A stretch of 64,000 nt of DNA from Struthidea cinerea (Eukaryota > Chordata > Aves > Passeriformes > Corcoracidae), in contig VZTI01000427.1 of NCBI GenBank assembly GCA_013397865.1, forward strand, positions 109,278 to 173,277. Reading direction: 5' to 3'. Below the pieces are notes generated by a model that was not told where the DNA came from, searched no databases, and saw only the letters and a program-made list of their open reading frames with translations. Position numbers and translations under genes: made by a program. Positions 33,603 to 45,730 of this stretch are shown here, in pieces (positions within the stretch are counted from its first letter, which is position 1; every line of letters begins with the position of its first letter).

Positions 33603-33794
33603 GGAGATAAGGAATGAGCACTACACTGTGCTGGCTTCAGGTCACAGCAACTCGTGCGGGGCTGCACCTCAGCCCTGCTCATCCCCCAGGCCCTGCCAGA
33701 GGTGTTCCTGCCGCACCAGGAGTGCTGGGAGCCTCGTTAGGATAACCTATCCCAGCTTGTTCCATGGACAAAAAAACTCTGGAGTACCAAAAGA
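33603..33794. other. Single-copy spacer between two CR1s
   Basis: Nothing recognised. Confidence 0.4.
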
Positions 33795-34156
33795 GCTCTT
33801 ACTGAGCTCCCTGGAGCAGAGGGAGACTGAGGGGAGACTCACTGGGGGCTGCAGCTCTTCCTGAGGGCAGCTCCCATCTCTGCTCCCTGGGACAAGACCC
33901 AGGGAACGGCGGGAGCTGTGTTGGGGGGCTGGGATGGGTTTTAGGGAAAGGTTCTTCCCCCAGAGGGTGCTGGGCACTGCCCAGGCTCCCCAGGGAATGG
34001 GCACGGCCCCGAGGCTGCCAGAGCTCCAGGAGCGTTGGGACAGCGCTGCCAGGGATGCCCAGGGTGGGATTGTTGGGGTGTCTGGGCAGGGCCAGGAGCT
34101 GGATCCATGATCCCTGTGGGTCCCTTCCAGCTCAGCACATTCCATGATTCCCATAA
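33795..34156 (+). mobile_element. CR1 LINE 3' end, class C, longest copy
   Basis: This is the fullest class C copy: upstream GCAGCTCTTCCTGAGGGCAG and AAGGTTCTTCCCCCAGAGGG blocks precede the shared GAGGCTGCCAGAGCTCCAGG segment, and it ends CACATTCCATGATTCCCATA. The left boundary is approximate. Confidence 0.82.
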
Positions 34157-35899
34157 CTGTGGTCTGCAGCTGGTGACTGAAAAAGGCCAGGAATGGCACT
34201 GAAAATGCTGCAAAGCTACGGACCAAAAGCTGCTCTCTGCCCCCAGCCATGCCTGGGTGAAACAGCAGCAGCCAGGAGCGATTCGGAGAGCAGGAATGCT
34301 CCCAGGGACACTGATTTGTGAGCTCCCGCTGCTCCAGCGTGAGGCAGAGGAGGAGAGCAGAGGAAACAGCCCCAGAGAGAGCCCAGGCTGCGGCGTGTGG
34401 GTCACACACAGACACAGAGCACTGAGACTGCAGCTGCAGCCACAGCAGGGGCCCCGCAGACACAGCCCCTGGCAGCTGGGCCACGGCAGAAATGACATTT
34501 AGCACCTTGTTCCCTCGCGGGCAGAGGAGGGACACGCTGCTGATTCCATCTTCACGCCCTGGAGGAATCACAAACGGCCTGTGGAAACAGCTCCTCTGGA
34601 GATGAGTGCACAAAGATACCGAAATCATCAAACCCCACGCGGGTTTTTGACCCGTGTCAGTCGCAGGCACCCAGCCACGGTGCCCTGACTCCTCCAGTGA
34701 GTCCCACTCCAGCACCAGCCAGCACTTCCAGAGCAGCTGGAGCCAGCTCCCTGGCATCTCACTTGGCTGGCTAAAAGATGGCAGAATCACCCATCAGCAC
34801 CGGATCCACGTGGGCTTCAGGTACAAAACATGATTTTACAGCGGAAGAGGCGAGCCAGTCACTGCCACTGAGCTGTTCCAAAATCCTTCCCTCCTGCTCC
34901 AGGACCTTCAGCAAGATGGGAAGCTCATCTTGCTGCCACAGCACCCTTGAAAATGTTCCGAAATCGGATTTCTTTTTGTTTTTCCTAAGTTACAACCAGT
35001 AAAAACTTGAGATAACCCAGGAACAGTTGGGGAATTCGTTTAGGGATGCAGGAGAAAAAGTCTGAGGAAGATTTCCCTTGTCCAAGCAAAGACCTTTTCA
35101 TTCCAGCCGAGTGATGCTGGGCAGGGCCAGGGAGCCGAGCACTTCCCAGGACTCCCTGGAAAGGCCACCCCAGGCAAACCATGGGAGAGAGCTCGGATTG
35201 TACATCCCAACCCTCTTTCCAAACACTTCCACCACCACCAGTGCTATCAGAGTCCTGGCCCCTAGGTAATCAATTAACCCTTCTCATTAGAAAGGGGAAA
35301 ATACAAAATTATTTTGTGTGTCAGAGCTTCGCCCACGAAGTCACAGAAGAGGAAAGAGAAGAGGGAGCCTTTTCTGCAGTGCTTTAAAAAATTGGACTTT
35401 AATGGAAAAGAAAATATTGTGTTCGGGAGTTTTTAATTTTGCTGGAGGGATTTTCGGTTTATTTTCAACTCCTTAAGTTGTGGATTTCCTCCCCACTGTT
35501 TTTTCTGCAAAACTTAATAACACCAGAAAAGTGTCGTGCGGCAGCAATAGAGCAGTGAGGAGCAACAACAGCAAAATTACTGGAATTAATCAAAAAAAGC
35601 CATCTGGTGTGCAAAGCGGTGGCTAAACTTCAATAAACCTTCCAAAACAGGAAAAATCTGGAAAGGCAACGTGAAGGAGCAAAGCAGGAAATACAGAGGG
35701 GACTGGAGTAGTGAGAAGGGGTTGGGGGCTTGGGGGAACTCTGGACTGTTCAGCCCCTGGTTAAGCACCTTGGGGGAGAAATGCCTGGATTTGTAATTCT
35801 CTGTTTCCTCCAGCAGACCTGATCAAACCCAGTCCCAGAGCTCCTGAGAACTGTCCTGCAGCAGCACAGGAGGGAATCGCAGGGAATCCAGCAAGAGCA
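34157..35899. other. Single-copy non-coding DNA
   Basis: About 1.7 kb with no recognised transposon or gene. The 347-codon minus frame at 33747-34790 is mostly inside or next to the class C CR1 and has no domain of its own. Confidence 0.5.
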
Positions 35900-36458
35900 G
35901 GGGGATTCTGCCCCTGTGCCCCTGTGCTCAGCTGAGACCCCCCCTGCAGAGCTGCCCCAGCCCTGGGGCCCAGCACAGGGAGGGCCTGGAGCTGCTGGAG
36001 AGAGCCCAGAGGAGGCTCCAGGATGAGCAGAGGGATGGAGCAGCTCTGCTGGGAGGAAAGGCTGGGAGAGCTGGGATTGTTCAGCCTGGAGAGGAGAAGC
36101 TTTGGGGTGACCTCACTGTGGCCTTCCAGGGCCTGAAGGGGCTCCAGGAGAGCTGGAGAGGGACTGGGGACAAGGGATGGAGGGACAGGACACAGGGAAT
36201 GGCTGTAAGCTGGAAAAGGGTAGATTTAGATGGGATATTGGGAAGGAATTGTTCCCTGGGAGGGTGGGCAGGCCCTGGCACAGGGTGCCCAGAGCGGCTG
36301 TGGCTGCCCCTGGATCCCTGGCAGTGCCCAAGGCCAGGTTGGACACTGGGGCTTGGAGCAGCCTGGGACAGTGGAAGGTGTCCCTGCCCATGGCAGGGGT
36401 GGCCCTGGATGGGCTTTGAGGCCCCTTCCCACCCAAACCATTCTGGGATTGTGTGATC
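35900..36458 (+). mobile_element. CR1 LINE 3' end, class A, long copy
   Basis: Begins near GGGGATTCTGCCCCTGTGCC, continues with GGCCTGGAGCTGCTGGAGAG and TGTTCAGCCTGGAGAGGAGA, and ends ACCCAAACCATTCTGGGATT followed by GTGTGAT. At ~560 bases it is one of the two longest copies and a good template for the local class A consensus. Confidence 0.92.
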
Positions 36459-38060
36459 CCAAAGATGGAAACGAGGATTCTTTCAGAGATGACACAGAGT
36501 GATCGGCAGACTTCCCCCTTCCCTCTCGCTCCTATTTATCCATCCCTCAGTGGGAAATGAAGGATGTATCCCAGGAGTGGGAGCTCTCATGGGGACGCTG
36601 TCTCTGTGCCCACCCCCCCAGAAGGGCTCCAGGCTCCCCCCGTGGCTCCCGGCCAGCAGAGCTGACTGACCTCAGCCCAGGGACGGTTTTGGGCTGCACA
36701 GCCACCTCCCCGTCATGCCTGTGCACGGTCCGACTGCTTTCCATGCACACACAGAGCAGGCGCTTCCAAACACCCCGAGGTCTCCTGGGGAGACGCAAGC
36801 TCTGTCCCACGGGGCGAGAACAAACCCTGTTATCTCGGAGCGGGTTCACACTTGGCTCGCAGGCACCGGACAAATATTTAATTAAACACGGGGGATGTAT
36901 TTAATTAACAGCCTCTGCTTCTCATTAGGAGCGGAGACGATGTGAAGGCAGCACAAGAGAAAAGCCACCAAAGCTGCTGCTGCAGCAGTGATGCCTCGGT
37001 GCAGGGGAGAGCCCTGACGTGGTGTTAGCAGAGAGTTTGGGTTAATATTGCGTTGAATTAAGCAAATTAAATAATGAAGCACATCACGCACGACCCACCC
37101 CGGTGTCACAGGGCACGCAAAGCATCGTGGGCAGGACTGGGAGGACACAACCACTGAGGGTGCGAGGGGAAAGAAAACCCAACCACACCAAGAAAATATC
37201 ACCTTAAACCCCCCCAAAATGCTGCGTGTCCTGTTTGTGCTGCAGCTGACCCGAGTCTGAGCGACTGCTGGAGCCGTGGGCTCTGGGAAACCCAAAAGCA
37301 GCCTGGAAAATCCCTCTTTCCACGACAAAAATAGCAGGTTTTGGATTAATGGTGCTGAAATTTGACAGGCAAACCCACAGAGATGTCACTGATTTAGGCA
37401 TTCAATGCTGACCTGATTTCTTTCACTCTTTAAGTGTGAGCAGCTGGCGGACAAACCGTTTTCCAATGATGCTCCCTTTTCTCCTCCAAGAGCAAAGTGT
37501 AAGGATGGGGATTACAAAAGCACCTGTCTAACATGCCTGGTGCCCAAACCAATCCAGGTGTTCACCAGGACAGGACACAGGAGCTTTTTTAAAGCCCTGT
37601 TTAACCCTTCAACTCCTAACAAAGTCCACGAGATTCCTGCTCCTCCATCTCAAACAGTATTTTGACGTGCTGCAGATTTGGGCTGATTTCCTATAAAATA
37701 CGAGTTAGCAGCTGGCAGAAAAGATCACACAAAGCCACGTGGGAATGTGTTAGGAGAGTGGATGTCCCTCTCCAATTACCAGGTATGCGAGTAGTTTGCT
37801 CGGGGAGTGAGTTCATCCATTTAACCTACATGAGCTGCAACGCAGGGAAATAATTGCCCACCTAATCTGCTCGTTCCTCATGGGCTCCAGAGGGCGGTGA
37901 TTGCTCCCAGGAGCAGCAGGGGAGGCAAGGCCGGGGGTGAGAGTGGCAGGGGATGAGGCAGGGGCTGGGGCAGAGGGATGCAGAGGAGACGCTGGAGCAC
38001 GCGGCAGGAAAGGAGGAACCAGATTTCAGTCGTGCCTCAAATTCCACACCTCTGAGGGGA
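36459..38060. other. Single-copy non-coding DNA
   Basis: About 1.6 kb without a recognised transposon. 36840-36940 is rich in ATTTAATTAA-type motifs. Confidence 0.5.
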
Positions 38061-38457
38061 AATCCCAGAATCCCAGAGAGGTTTGGGTTGGAAGGGAGCT
38101 TAAAGCCCATCCAGTGCCATGGGCAGGGACACCTTCCACTATCCCAGGCTGCTCCAAGCCCCAATGTCCAGCCTGGCCTTGGACACTGCCAGGGATCCAG
38201 GGGCAGCCACAGCTGCTCTGGGCACCCTGTGCCAGGGCCTGCCCACCCTCCCAGGGAACAATTCCTTCCCAGTATCCAATCCAAACCTACTTTCTGGCAG
38301 TTTGCAGCCATTCCCTTGTCCTGTCCCTCCATCCCTTGCAAATAGTCTCTCTCCATCTTTCCTGCAGCTCCTTCAGGCACTGGAAGACCACAATTATTTC
38401 ACACCAGGGCTTCTCTCCTCCAGGCTGAACAATCCCATTTCCCAGCCTTCCCACCCG
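38061..38457 (-). mobile_element. CR1 LINE 3' end, class A
   Basis: The tail (AATCCCAGAATCCCAGAGAG) is at the left. The CACCCCTGCC part of 'GTGCCACCCCTGCCATGGGC' is deleted. The copy runs to CTCCAGGCTGAACAATCCCA. Confidence 0.9.
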
Positions 38458-39855
38458 GTTATTTTGGCCTCCTGATGTTTTAGTCTGGAGAAGACCATTC
38501 CAGTGGTGCTGCAGCACTGAGGGTTTGGGGTGTGTTATCCAATAGCAAAGGCAGAGGAAAAGCAGCTCCCATTTCAGGCAGCATTGCACGGTTCCTCTTT
38601 GGAAATCAAATGTATTTTCAACGGACATCAACATGTTATGGAGGCTTCTTTACTTCTGTGAATTAGTCTCCTGCAAGGCAGAGAACACCACAGTATTCTT
38701 CCTTTTGCTGCGCTTTCTTTAAAAAAAAAAAAAAAAAATCTTTTACAGCAAAAAGCAGGCTCCCAAAAATGAGATATCTGGCAACTCTATTAAATGTATT
38801 TTTTTCTGACTATGCCCCCAATAGTATTTCCCAGGTTTCCGAGGTGAAAGCCCTCCTTTCGTCTGGAAGAATCCAGTTACTCCCACACTCAGTATGTGGC
38901 GCTAATCCAGTAATCTCTCGTGCACCCCTTGCTCCTTTCCCTTTGCTGCCAGAGGAGGGCTGGGACACCTGGAACCAGAGGCTGGGCCTTGCCCGGGGGA
39001 GCGAGCACCACGTTGAGGGCTCCCAAGAATTAGGTAACAGCGATACATCAAATGGGGAAAAACCAGCACACAGGAACTGCTGTAAAAACTCCAAAGCCAT
39101 CTGGGAATAAATGAAGAATTCATCAGAATAAAATGTTCACCGTGGAGGCATTTGGAGCAGCATCTGCCCTGCTCCTTGCATAAGCTCCCCTCCTTCCCAT
39201 AGCTCGGGAAATGCACAATTCCTGAGTGGCACTGGCACCTCATTATCCAATTAAAATGGCTCGCTTTTTAACAAAGAAATAATGCTGGAGTAAAAATGAT
39301 TAGGGTTAATGATTAATTCGAGCTGCTCACATATGAAGTAGCTTTGCAGTTAATTTGGGGAGGTTTGCATGTTTTAAGCCTCCTCGGCGTAATTGTGACA
39401 AGTGGCATCGCTGGGGCTCCTCTAATTAATTTGTTAATATGAGCACAGGGGGGTCACCCCGTGCCACAAGGAACAGGGGAAATTATATTTTTTCAAAGGA
39501 AAAACAAACCACTCAGGAGTAGTTTCCTGACATCTCTTCTGCAGCCAACGAGAGCGTTTTCCCCTCTTTTCCCAGCAGCAGAGCTGCCTCCTGCTTCCAC
39601 GGTGCTGCTGGGAAGGGGAGCACGCTGGATCTGATCGGGTAATGAAGTGTTTGATTTAACAGCCACATCAACACTCCAGTTCAGAACCAGCTGGCACACA
39701 GCTCCCAAGGGGTTAACCTCTGGAAACAGCACTTTTAGGTCATGGCTGGATTGTTTTAATAGGTTCAGTGCGAGATCCTCCAGGATTGCTTCCCCCAGGA
39801 GGGAAAGGTGTGGGTCATTCCCAGCAGGCCAGCCACAGATGTGCCGTGCTCTTCA
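38458..39855. other. Single-copy AT-rich DNA with a poly-A run
   Basis: A run of about 18 A is at ~38720-38737. 39285-39445 is a TAAT-rich stretch (TAATGATTAATTCG, then CTAATTAATTTGTTAATATG) that resembles vertebrate conserved non-coding elements in composition. No gene recognised. Confidence 0.45.
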
Positions 39856-40253
39856 TGGGATCAGGAAGGTTGGAAAAGCCCCCCAGAGTCATCAAGTCCA
39901 ACAGTTAATCCCAGCACGGCCAAGCCCACAACGAAGCCACGTGCTCAAGGGCCACATCCACATGGCTTTGAACACTTCCAGGGACAGGCACTCCAAACCT
40001 CCCTGGGCAGCCCCTGCCAAGGCCTGAGCAGCCTTTCCATGGAGAAATTCCTGCTGCTGTCCAACCTGAGCCTCCCCTGGCCCAGCCTGAGGCCGTTTCC
40101 CCTTGTCCTGTCCCTGTTCCCTGGGAGCAGAGCCCGACCCCCCCGGCTGCCCCCTCCTGTCAGGGAGTTGTGCAGAGCCACAAGGTCCCCCCTGAGCCTC
40201 CTTTGCTCCAGGCTGAGCCCCTTTCCCAGCTCCCTCAGCCGCTCCTGGGGCTG
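39856..40253 (-). mobile_element. CR1 LINE 3' end, class B
   Basis: A reversed tail (GGATCAGGAAGGTTGGAAAA) is at the left, then GTCATCAAGTCCAACAGTTA. The body is typical class B, ending at CAGCCGCTCCTGGGGCTGCT. Confidence 0.88.
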
Positions 40254-40819
40254 CTGGCATCCCTGACATCCCTCATGGATCTCACATTCCCAGAGCCTTC
40301 TCAGGGATGGAAAGCAGAATTGTTTTGCATTCCCACTGCGTTTGTGATCCCAGCTGTCACACCCTCGGTGCCTGAGCTCTGCCTCTTTCCAGAGGTAACC
40401 AATTAATTTTATGATGCCACTTGAGAGGGATGGAGATGGAGTTACAGAGCATTTAATGATCAAAGAAAATAGAGAATAATATAAATAGAGATGTCCTCCC
40501 ATTCCCCATTCCCCTATTGATAGGCTTTCTAATAAAGGACACTTTCTAATAAAAGAGTCTCCAGACCTCCCTGGGAATGATCCCATTTTTATGTGAAGGG
40601 CACAAATATTGCATTTATCATCAGTGGTGACTGAAAGACACTGACAGGGACAGGAGCTGCCTCTGTGCAAGTAAAAATGGAAAAAGAGATGGGCTTTTCC
40701 TACTTTACACCCCACAATTTCCATCAGTCCTTTTTTTATTCAGTGTTACAGGGATAATATCACCTGGGAGGACCATGAATACAGCCTGGGTGTGCTCAGG
40801 GTGTAACAGAGACTCCCTC
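40254..40819. other. Single-copy AT-rich DNA
   Basis: TTTCTAATAAAGGACA and TTTCTAATAAAAGAGT form a small tandem near 40527-40558. Nothing else recognised. Confidence 0.45.
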
Positions 40820-41076
40820 ACTGGTTTGGGTGGGAAGGGAATTAAAGATCATCTATTCCTTCCACTGTCCCAGGCTGCTCCAAGCCCCAGTGTCCAGCCT
40901 GGCCTGGGACACTGCCAGGGATCCAGGGGCAGCCACAGCTGCTCTGGGCACCCTGTGCCAGGGCCTGCCCACCCTCCCAGGGAACAATTCCTTCCCAATA
41001 TCCCATCCATCCCTGCCCTCTGGCACTGGGAAGCCATTCCCCCTTGTCCTGGCACTCCATCCCTTGTCCAAAGCTG
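40820..41076 (-). mobile_element. CR1 LINE 3' end, class A, internally deleted
   Basis: ACTGGTTTGGGTGGGAAGGG is followed by a shortened join (AAAGATCATCTATTCCTTCC) that lacks the GCCATGGGCAGGGACACC segment. The body continues to CACTCCATCCCTTGTCCAAA. Confidence 0.87.
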
Positions 41077-42046
41077 TGGGAGGAAGGAGCTGTCCCCAGG
41101 GCTGCTGCCACAGTCCCTGCCCGCGGCAGAACGCGGGACAGAGGTGGCACTTGTCCCACAGCAGCACAAACGAGCTGTGATGTGCCAGCCCCACGTTTCT
41201 CTGCCAACAGCCCTTGAACAAAGGCGTGACTGCAAACAAAAACCCGGTCTGAGCTTGGCCCTTCCTGCTGCAAATCCCGATTTATGAATATTGCTCTGCG
41301 CCACCGCTGCTGGAATGGCCCAGGGGTGCTGAACCAGTGGTGCATTTGCTCTGCTCCAGGCTTTTTAAATTTGGGATTAATTTCCTACAGGGAAAAGGAA
41401 CGTTCCCTTTGAGGGTGATATTCCTGTGGCAAAGCTGCCTTTCCATTTTAAAGCCCATCTCTGACGTAAGGGGTTGACTCATCCACACCTGCCCAGGGCA
41501 CTGGAATGAATGGCAGCCAGGAGATATTTGCCCAAAAATATATGGATTATTTGCCCAAAAATACGTGTATCACCCTTCCTGCTGCACTGCTTCCATTTCA
41601 GGAATGTTCATCTTTGAGGTTTAGGAAATGTTTTACCCATCTGCTTCCCGGGAAGTAACAAATCAAAGACCCATCCTCACCGCTGCCTTCCAGGAGGATA
41701 CAAGGAATTTTTTCCTAAAAATAAGTAACCTAAGGGGAAAAGTCCTTCCCAAGACCTTATCCTTTCATAACAGTGAGCTTGGAAAAGCTGGGGAATCCCC
41801 ACACTGTAGTTATCCTGTAAAATCCATCATGTGCAGATGGAGCGAACCCATCAAATTTAGGATGGCACGTGATTCCCATTCCCTGAGTGCTGCATGCAGC
41901 TGGAAGCCCATCCAGGGGGATATGCCTGTAAAAAGACTGTGGGAGAGAAAAGCACATTGGGAGTGGGAATTAAAACTTGTATTAATCAACAGAAGCTCCA
42001 GGAGGCTTTCCCCACTCTCCTCCATCTCCTTTCCAACATAAAAAAG
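41077..42046. other. Single-copy non-coding DNA
   Basis: It holds a short imperfect tandem of ATTTGCCCAAAAATA at about 41526-41561. No gene or transposon recognised. Confidence 0.5.
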
Positions 42047-42176
42047 TTCAAGGCCAGGTAGGACAGGGCCTGGGGCAACCTGGGATAGTGGAAAATGTCC
42101 CTGTTCACGGCAGGAGGTGGGACTGGATGAGCCTTAAGGTCACTTCCAACCCAAACCATCCCAAGATTCTGGGATA
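42047..42176 (+). mobile_element. CR1 LINE 3' end, class A-like, older
   Basis: GGCCAGGTAGGACAGGGCCT, then GGAAAATGTCCCTGTTCACG, then CACTTCCAACCCAAACCATC. It differs from the main class A (GGGGCAACCTGGGATAGTGG), which suggests an older subfamily. Confidence 0.83.
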
Positions 42177-43400
42177 AAACAGAAATTGCAATTGTTACTG
42201 GAGATGGGAGACAACAAAAGGAACCCAGCTCTGTATTCGGGCTGCTTTAGGCTTTGGGGTTTGTCCTCCCCACAGCAGAAGGGATTGTACAGCACTTCAT
42301 GTTCTATTCTGCACAACTCCACTGATTTTACAGGACAACCCACTAAATATCCTAAGTGAGATGTCTGAAGCTTCCATGAGGGATTTGAACAGCCAGCTGC
42401 TGGGAAAGCTGAAACTATTTGCAAATATTCAGCTTGCGAGGGACTTTGAACAGTTGTTCTTAGTGAAACAACTCCACACAGCTCCACGAAATCCAGGCTG
42501 CAGGATCCTGACCTGCTCCCCTCCTGCCTTCTCCGCCAGATTATCTGGGTCACCCCTTAGGGACTAACACGGGGTTAAAGCTGCTCATTAATTAATAGTC
42601 CATCACTCATTTAGCAACATTTTTACTCGTCAGAAACCCCTTATCTGTTGTTACCCGCCTGCACTGGAAATGGTTTGAGCAATATAAAGTCCCCACACCA
42701 AAGGTTGTTGCATTCCCGAAGCCTTTTACTGCTGGAAGCAACCTTTTGGGGGGAATTCTCTTCTTATATTTGTCTTGCAAAAACTCTAAATACAACCCTA
42801 TTTCTCAGCAATATAGGGATGGAACATCCAGAATATTCCGTTAATGCTTCATTTTCCCAAGCTGCCTTCAAACCAAGCAAAACCCCTCCTAGTTCAACAC
42901 CGTTTTGTTTTCCACCACCACATTTATTTGCACTATTTGAAAAATAATTCCCTGGGATGAGCAATGTCAATGATTCTCATGTCAGTGGAAGAATATTCTC
43001 AGTCTAATTACAGGAATTCTTAAAATTAATAGAAGCAAACCAAGTCATTAGCATGGAATTTTATCCATCTAAAGGTGGGCTGTGCTGGGAAGTTAAATTC
43101 AATTATCTTTTTTTGATACCAGATTAACTGAGGGATCAGTGCAACTAATGAACTGCTTAATGAGCAGGATTAAAAGGGCTGAGGCAGAAAAGGAAAAGAA
43201 ATCAGGTGAACCGAGGCCACCGGAGATGTACTGAACGGGAATGGAAATTTTGCTGATTTTCCCCGTGGAAATTTAATTCCCAGACTGACGTGACCACAGG
43301 AAGGCGGACAGAGCTTTCTCAACAGGGGAGATCCTGGATCTGCTGCTCCATGTCCCCAGAACCTCATTCCTGTGCTGCACACCAAGATCAGGGCTTCCAA
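42177..43400. other. Single-copy AT-rich DNA
   Basis: About 1.2 kb with nothing recognised before the minisatellite. Confidence 0.5.
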
Positions 43401-43700
43401 AGACCACCACAGATCACCACAGATCACCATGGATCACCGTGGATCACCGTGGATCATCATGGACCACCATGGATCGCTATGGATCATGATGGATCGCCAT
43501 GGACCACCATGGATCACCGTGGACCATCATGAACCACCATGGATCACTGTGGATCACTGTGGATCATCATGAACCCCCAGGGACCACCATGGATCACCAC
43601 GGATCGCCATGGATCATCATGGACCACCAGAGATCACCATGGATCATCGTGGACCACCATGGATCACAGTGGATCACCGTGGATCACCATGGATCAACAG
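43401..43700 (+). repeat. Minisatellite of thirty 10-bp units (consensus GGATCACCAT), no indels
   Basis: The whole 300 bp reads in a strict 10-bp register. Units differ only by substitution: GGATCACCAT, GGATCACCGT, GGATCATCAT and GGACCACCAT are the common variants. The pair GGATCATCAT-GGACCACCAT, exact or near exact, recurs at units 6-7, 13-14, 17-18, 22-23 and 25-26, a hint of a higher-order unit. Because 10 is not a multiple of 3 the unit cycles through all frames, giving a 10-residue peptide repeat (DHHGSPWI-type) in several overlapping frames. These are artefacts and not a protein. The array ends 160 bp before a class A CR1. Confidence 0.95.
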
Positions 43701-43859
43701 CATCAATGGATTCTACAGGAAGTGGCTGATTCTCAATGCAAATCAAGCGTGCTCCAGGGCGGATCTTCCGTCCTGGTCCCCAGGGCCACAACCAGGTCAT
43801 GTCGCCACCGGAGCCCAGTGGGACACCCAGCCACTCACCACTGGCTTCAGGCAAGGAAA
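43701..43859. other. Spacer between minisatellite and CR1
   Basis: Nothing recognised. Confidence 0.4.
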
Positions 43860-44290
43860 CATCATGGAATCATGGAATGGTTTGGGTGGGAAGGGACCTC
43901 AAAGCCCATCCAGTGCCACCCCTGCCATGGGCAGGGACACCTTCCACTGTCCCAGGCTGCTCCAAGCCCCAGTGTCCAACCTGGCCTTGGACACTGCCAG
44001 GGATCCAGGGGCAGCCACAGCTGCTCTGGGCACCCTGTGCCAGGGCCTGCCCACCCTCCCAGGGAACAATTCCTTCCCAATATCCCATCCATCCCTGCCC
44101 TCTGGCACTGGGAAGCCATTCCCTGTGTCCTGTCCCTCCAGGCCTTGTAAAGAGTCTCTCTCCATGTTTCCTGTAGCTCCTTCAGGCCCTGCAAGGCCAC
44201 AATGAGGTCACCCAAAAGCCTCCCCTCTCCAGGCTGAACAATCCCAGCTCTCCCAGCCCTTCCTCCCAGCAGAGCTGCTCCATCCCTCTG
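43860..44290 (-). mobile_element. CR1 LINE 3' end, class A
   Basis: A well-kept tail (CATCATGGAATCATGGAATG) is at the left. The body is full and continues through AAGGCCACAATGAGGTCACC to CAGCAGAGCTGCTCCATCCC. It is one of the best-preserved minus-strand copies. Confidence 0.92.
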
Positions 44291-45474
44291 GTGTCCCACG
44301 TGGCAGATGCTGCACTCAAACACAAGGACGAAGCCACAGAGGGACCTGTGGGTGGCCAGGGAGCAAAAGCCGGGACATTCCATTGGGACACCGGGACATC
44401 ATCAACTGAAGCAGGAATTCTGCTCCATCCCGCCTTTGTTTGTGGTAATTCTGCTGTAGCACCGCACCGGGGAGGCTGATCTGTGCCTCATTCCCATCAT
44501 TTCCACACATCCCACTGAGTGCACCGGGGACCCTCAGAGCCCACACGAGGAATTCCCTGGGGGAACGCCGATCTCCGAAGGGGATTCAGAGCCACGCCCC
44601 TGTCCAGGATTTGAGCCTCTTGTCTTAAATGTATGAAGAAGGCTCATATTTAGGTCTCCTCCACAAATAACTGCCTCTTGCCCTGCCTTCTTCTGGAAGC
44701 TCTTGGGAAGGAAGCTGCTTGGTCCTTCCTGTGACTCCAGGTCCAGGTGGCTCAACTTCCACTCCTTCCTTCCCATGCAAACATCTCCAACAGGAGGACA
44801 GACACAGCTAAATAAACTAATAATAACTAAACAACCCTCTGGCTAAACAAACTGGGCTCTCCACCACGTGCCAAATCAGCTGCGGGCTTCCAGATGCTCT
44901 GGCAAATAAAGAATCTGCTAAAACGCAGTGTAAAAGGGAGAAATGAAAGCAGGCCAGCTCCGACACTCCAGGATGTTGTTTGTCCCGGTATCAGGAGCTC
45001 CCCAGTCAGTCCTGTCTCATTGGGATCGTTTTGCAGTTTATCTGTTAACAGCATAAAACCATCAGAGTCACTGGCGGGGTCTGGCAGCCGGGCTGGGCTC
45101 CTCCTCCTTTGTGCATCACTGGCTGCAGCCTCTTCTGCTCCCAGCAGTTATCCCAGCAGCTGGGACAAAATGGCTAAAAATATGGAGTTTGTCATCCCAA
45201 AATGAATCACTGGAATCGTTTGGAAAGCTGCTGCATGCAAAGCCGAGGAATTAAGCCGTGAAGGCAAGCGCAGATCCGCACCTGTGCACAGAGAGGGTCT
45301 GTTACAGGGGCAGGTTTGCAACCCTGACACAGAGCACAGGGAAAATTCATCTCTCAGTAACAGAATCAGTCACGGGACTCTCTCTGTTCCTTTTTCTCCT
45401 CTCACATCTTCATTTTCCTGTTGTCTCACAAGACACCATTCCCATTGCGGCAAATGCAAGGCACAAGCAGATTT
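44291..45474. other. Single-copy non-coding DNA
   Basis: About 1.2 kb with nothing recognised. Confidence 0.5.
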
Positions 45475-45730
45475 AGAATCATAGAATCCGAGAATGGTTT
45501 GGGTTGGAAGGGACCTTAAAGCCCACCCAGTGCCACCCCTGCCATGGGCAGGGACACCTTCCACTGTCCCAGGCTGCTCCAAGTCCCAGTGTCCAGCCTG
45601 TCCTTGGACATTTCCAGGGATCCAGCGGTAGCCACAGCTGCTCTGGGCACCCTTCCAGGGATCAATTCCGTCCCAAAATCCAATTTAAACCCATTCCATT
45701 TCAGTTTGAATCCACTGCCCCTTACCAGGA
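45475..45730 (-). mobile_element. CR1 LINE 3' end, class A
   Basis: The tail (AGAATCATAGAATCCGAGAA) is at the left. The segment 'TGTGCCAGGGCCTGCCCACC' is deleted (reads GGGCACCCTTCCAGGGATCA). It ends near CACTGCCCCTTACCAGG. Confidence 0.88.

Noticed and set aside
33747..34790. 347-codon minus frame as a gene
   Set aside because: It runs antisense through a class C CR1 and continues into GC-rich DNA without a recognisable domain.
43401..43700. 10-bp repeat array as a CRISPR-like array
   Set aside because: There are no spacers between units, the unit is far too short, and the surrounding DNA is vertebrate.
43539..44150. 203-codon plus frame with a DHHGSPW-type repeat as a repeat protein
   Set aside because: The 10-bp minisatellite stays open in several frames at once and the rest of the frame is a CR1 copy, so no coding constraint is implied.
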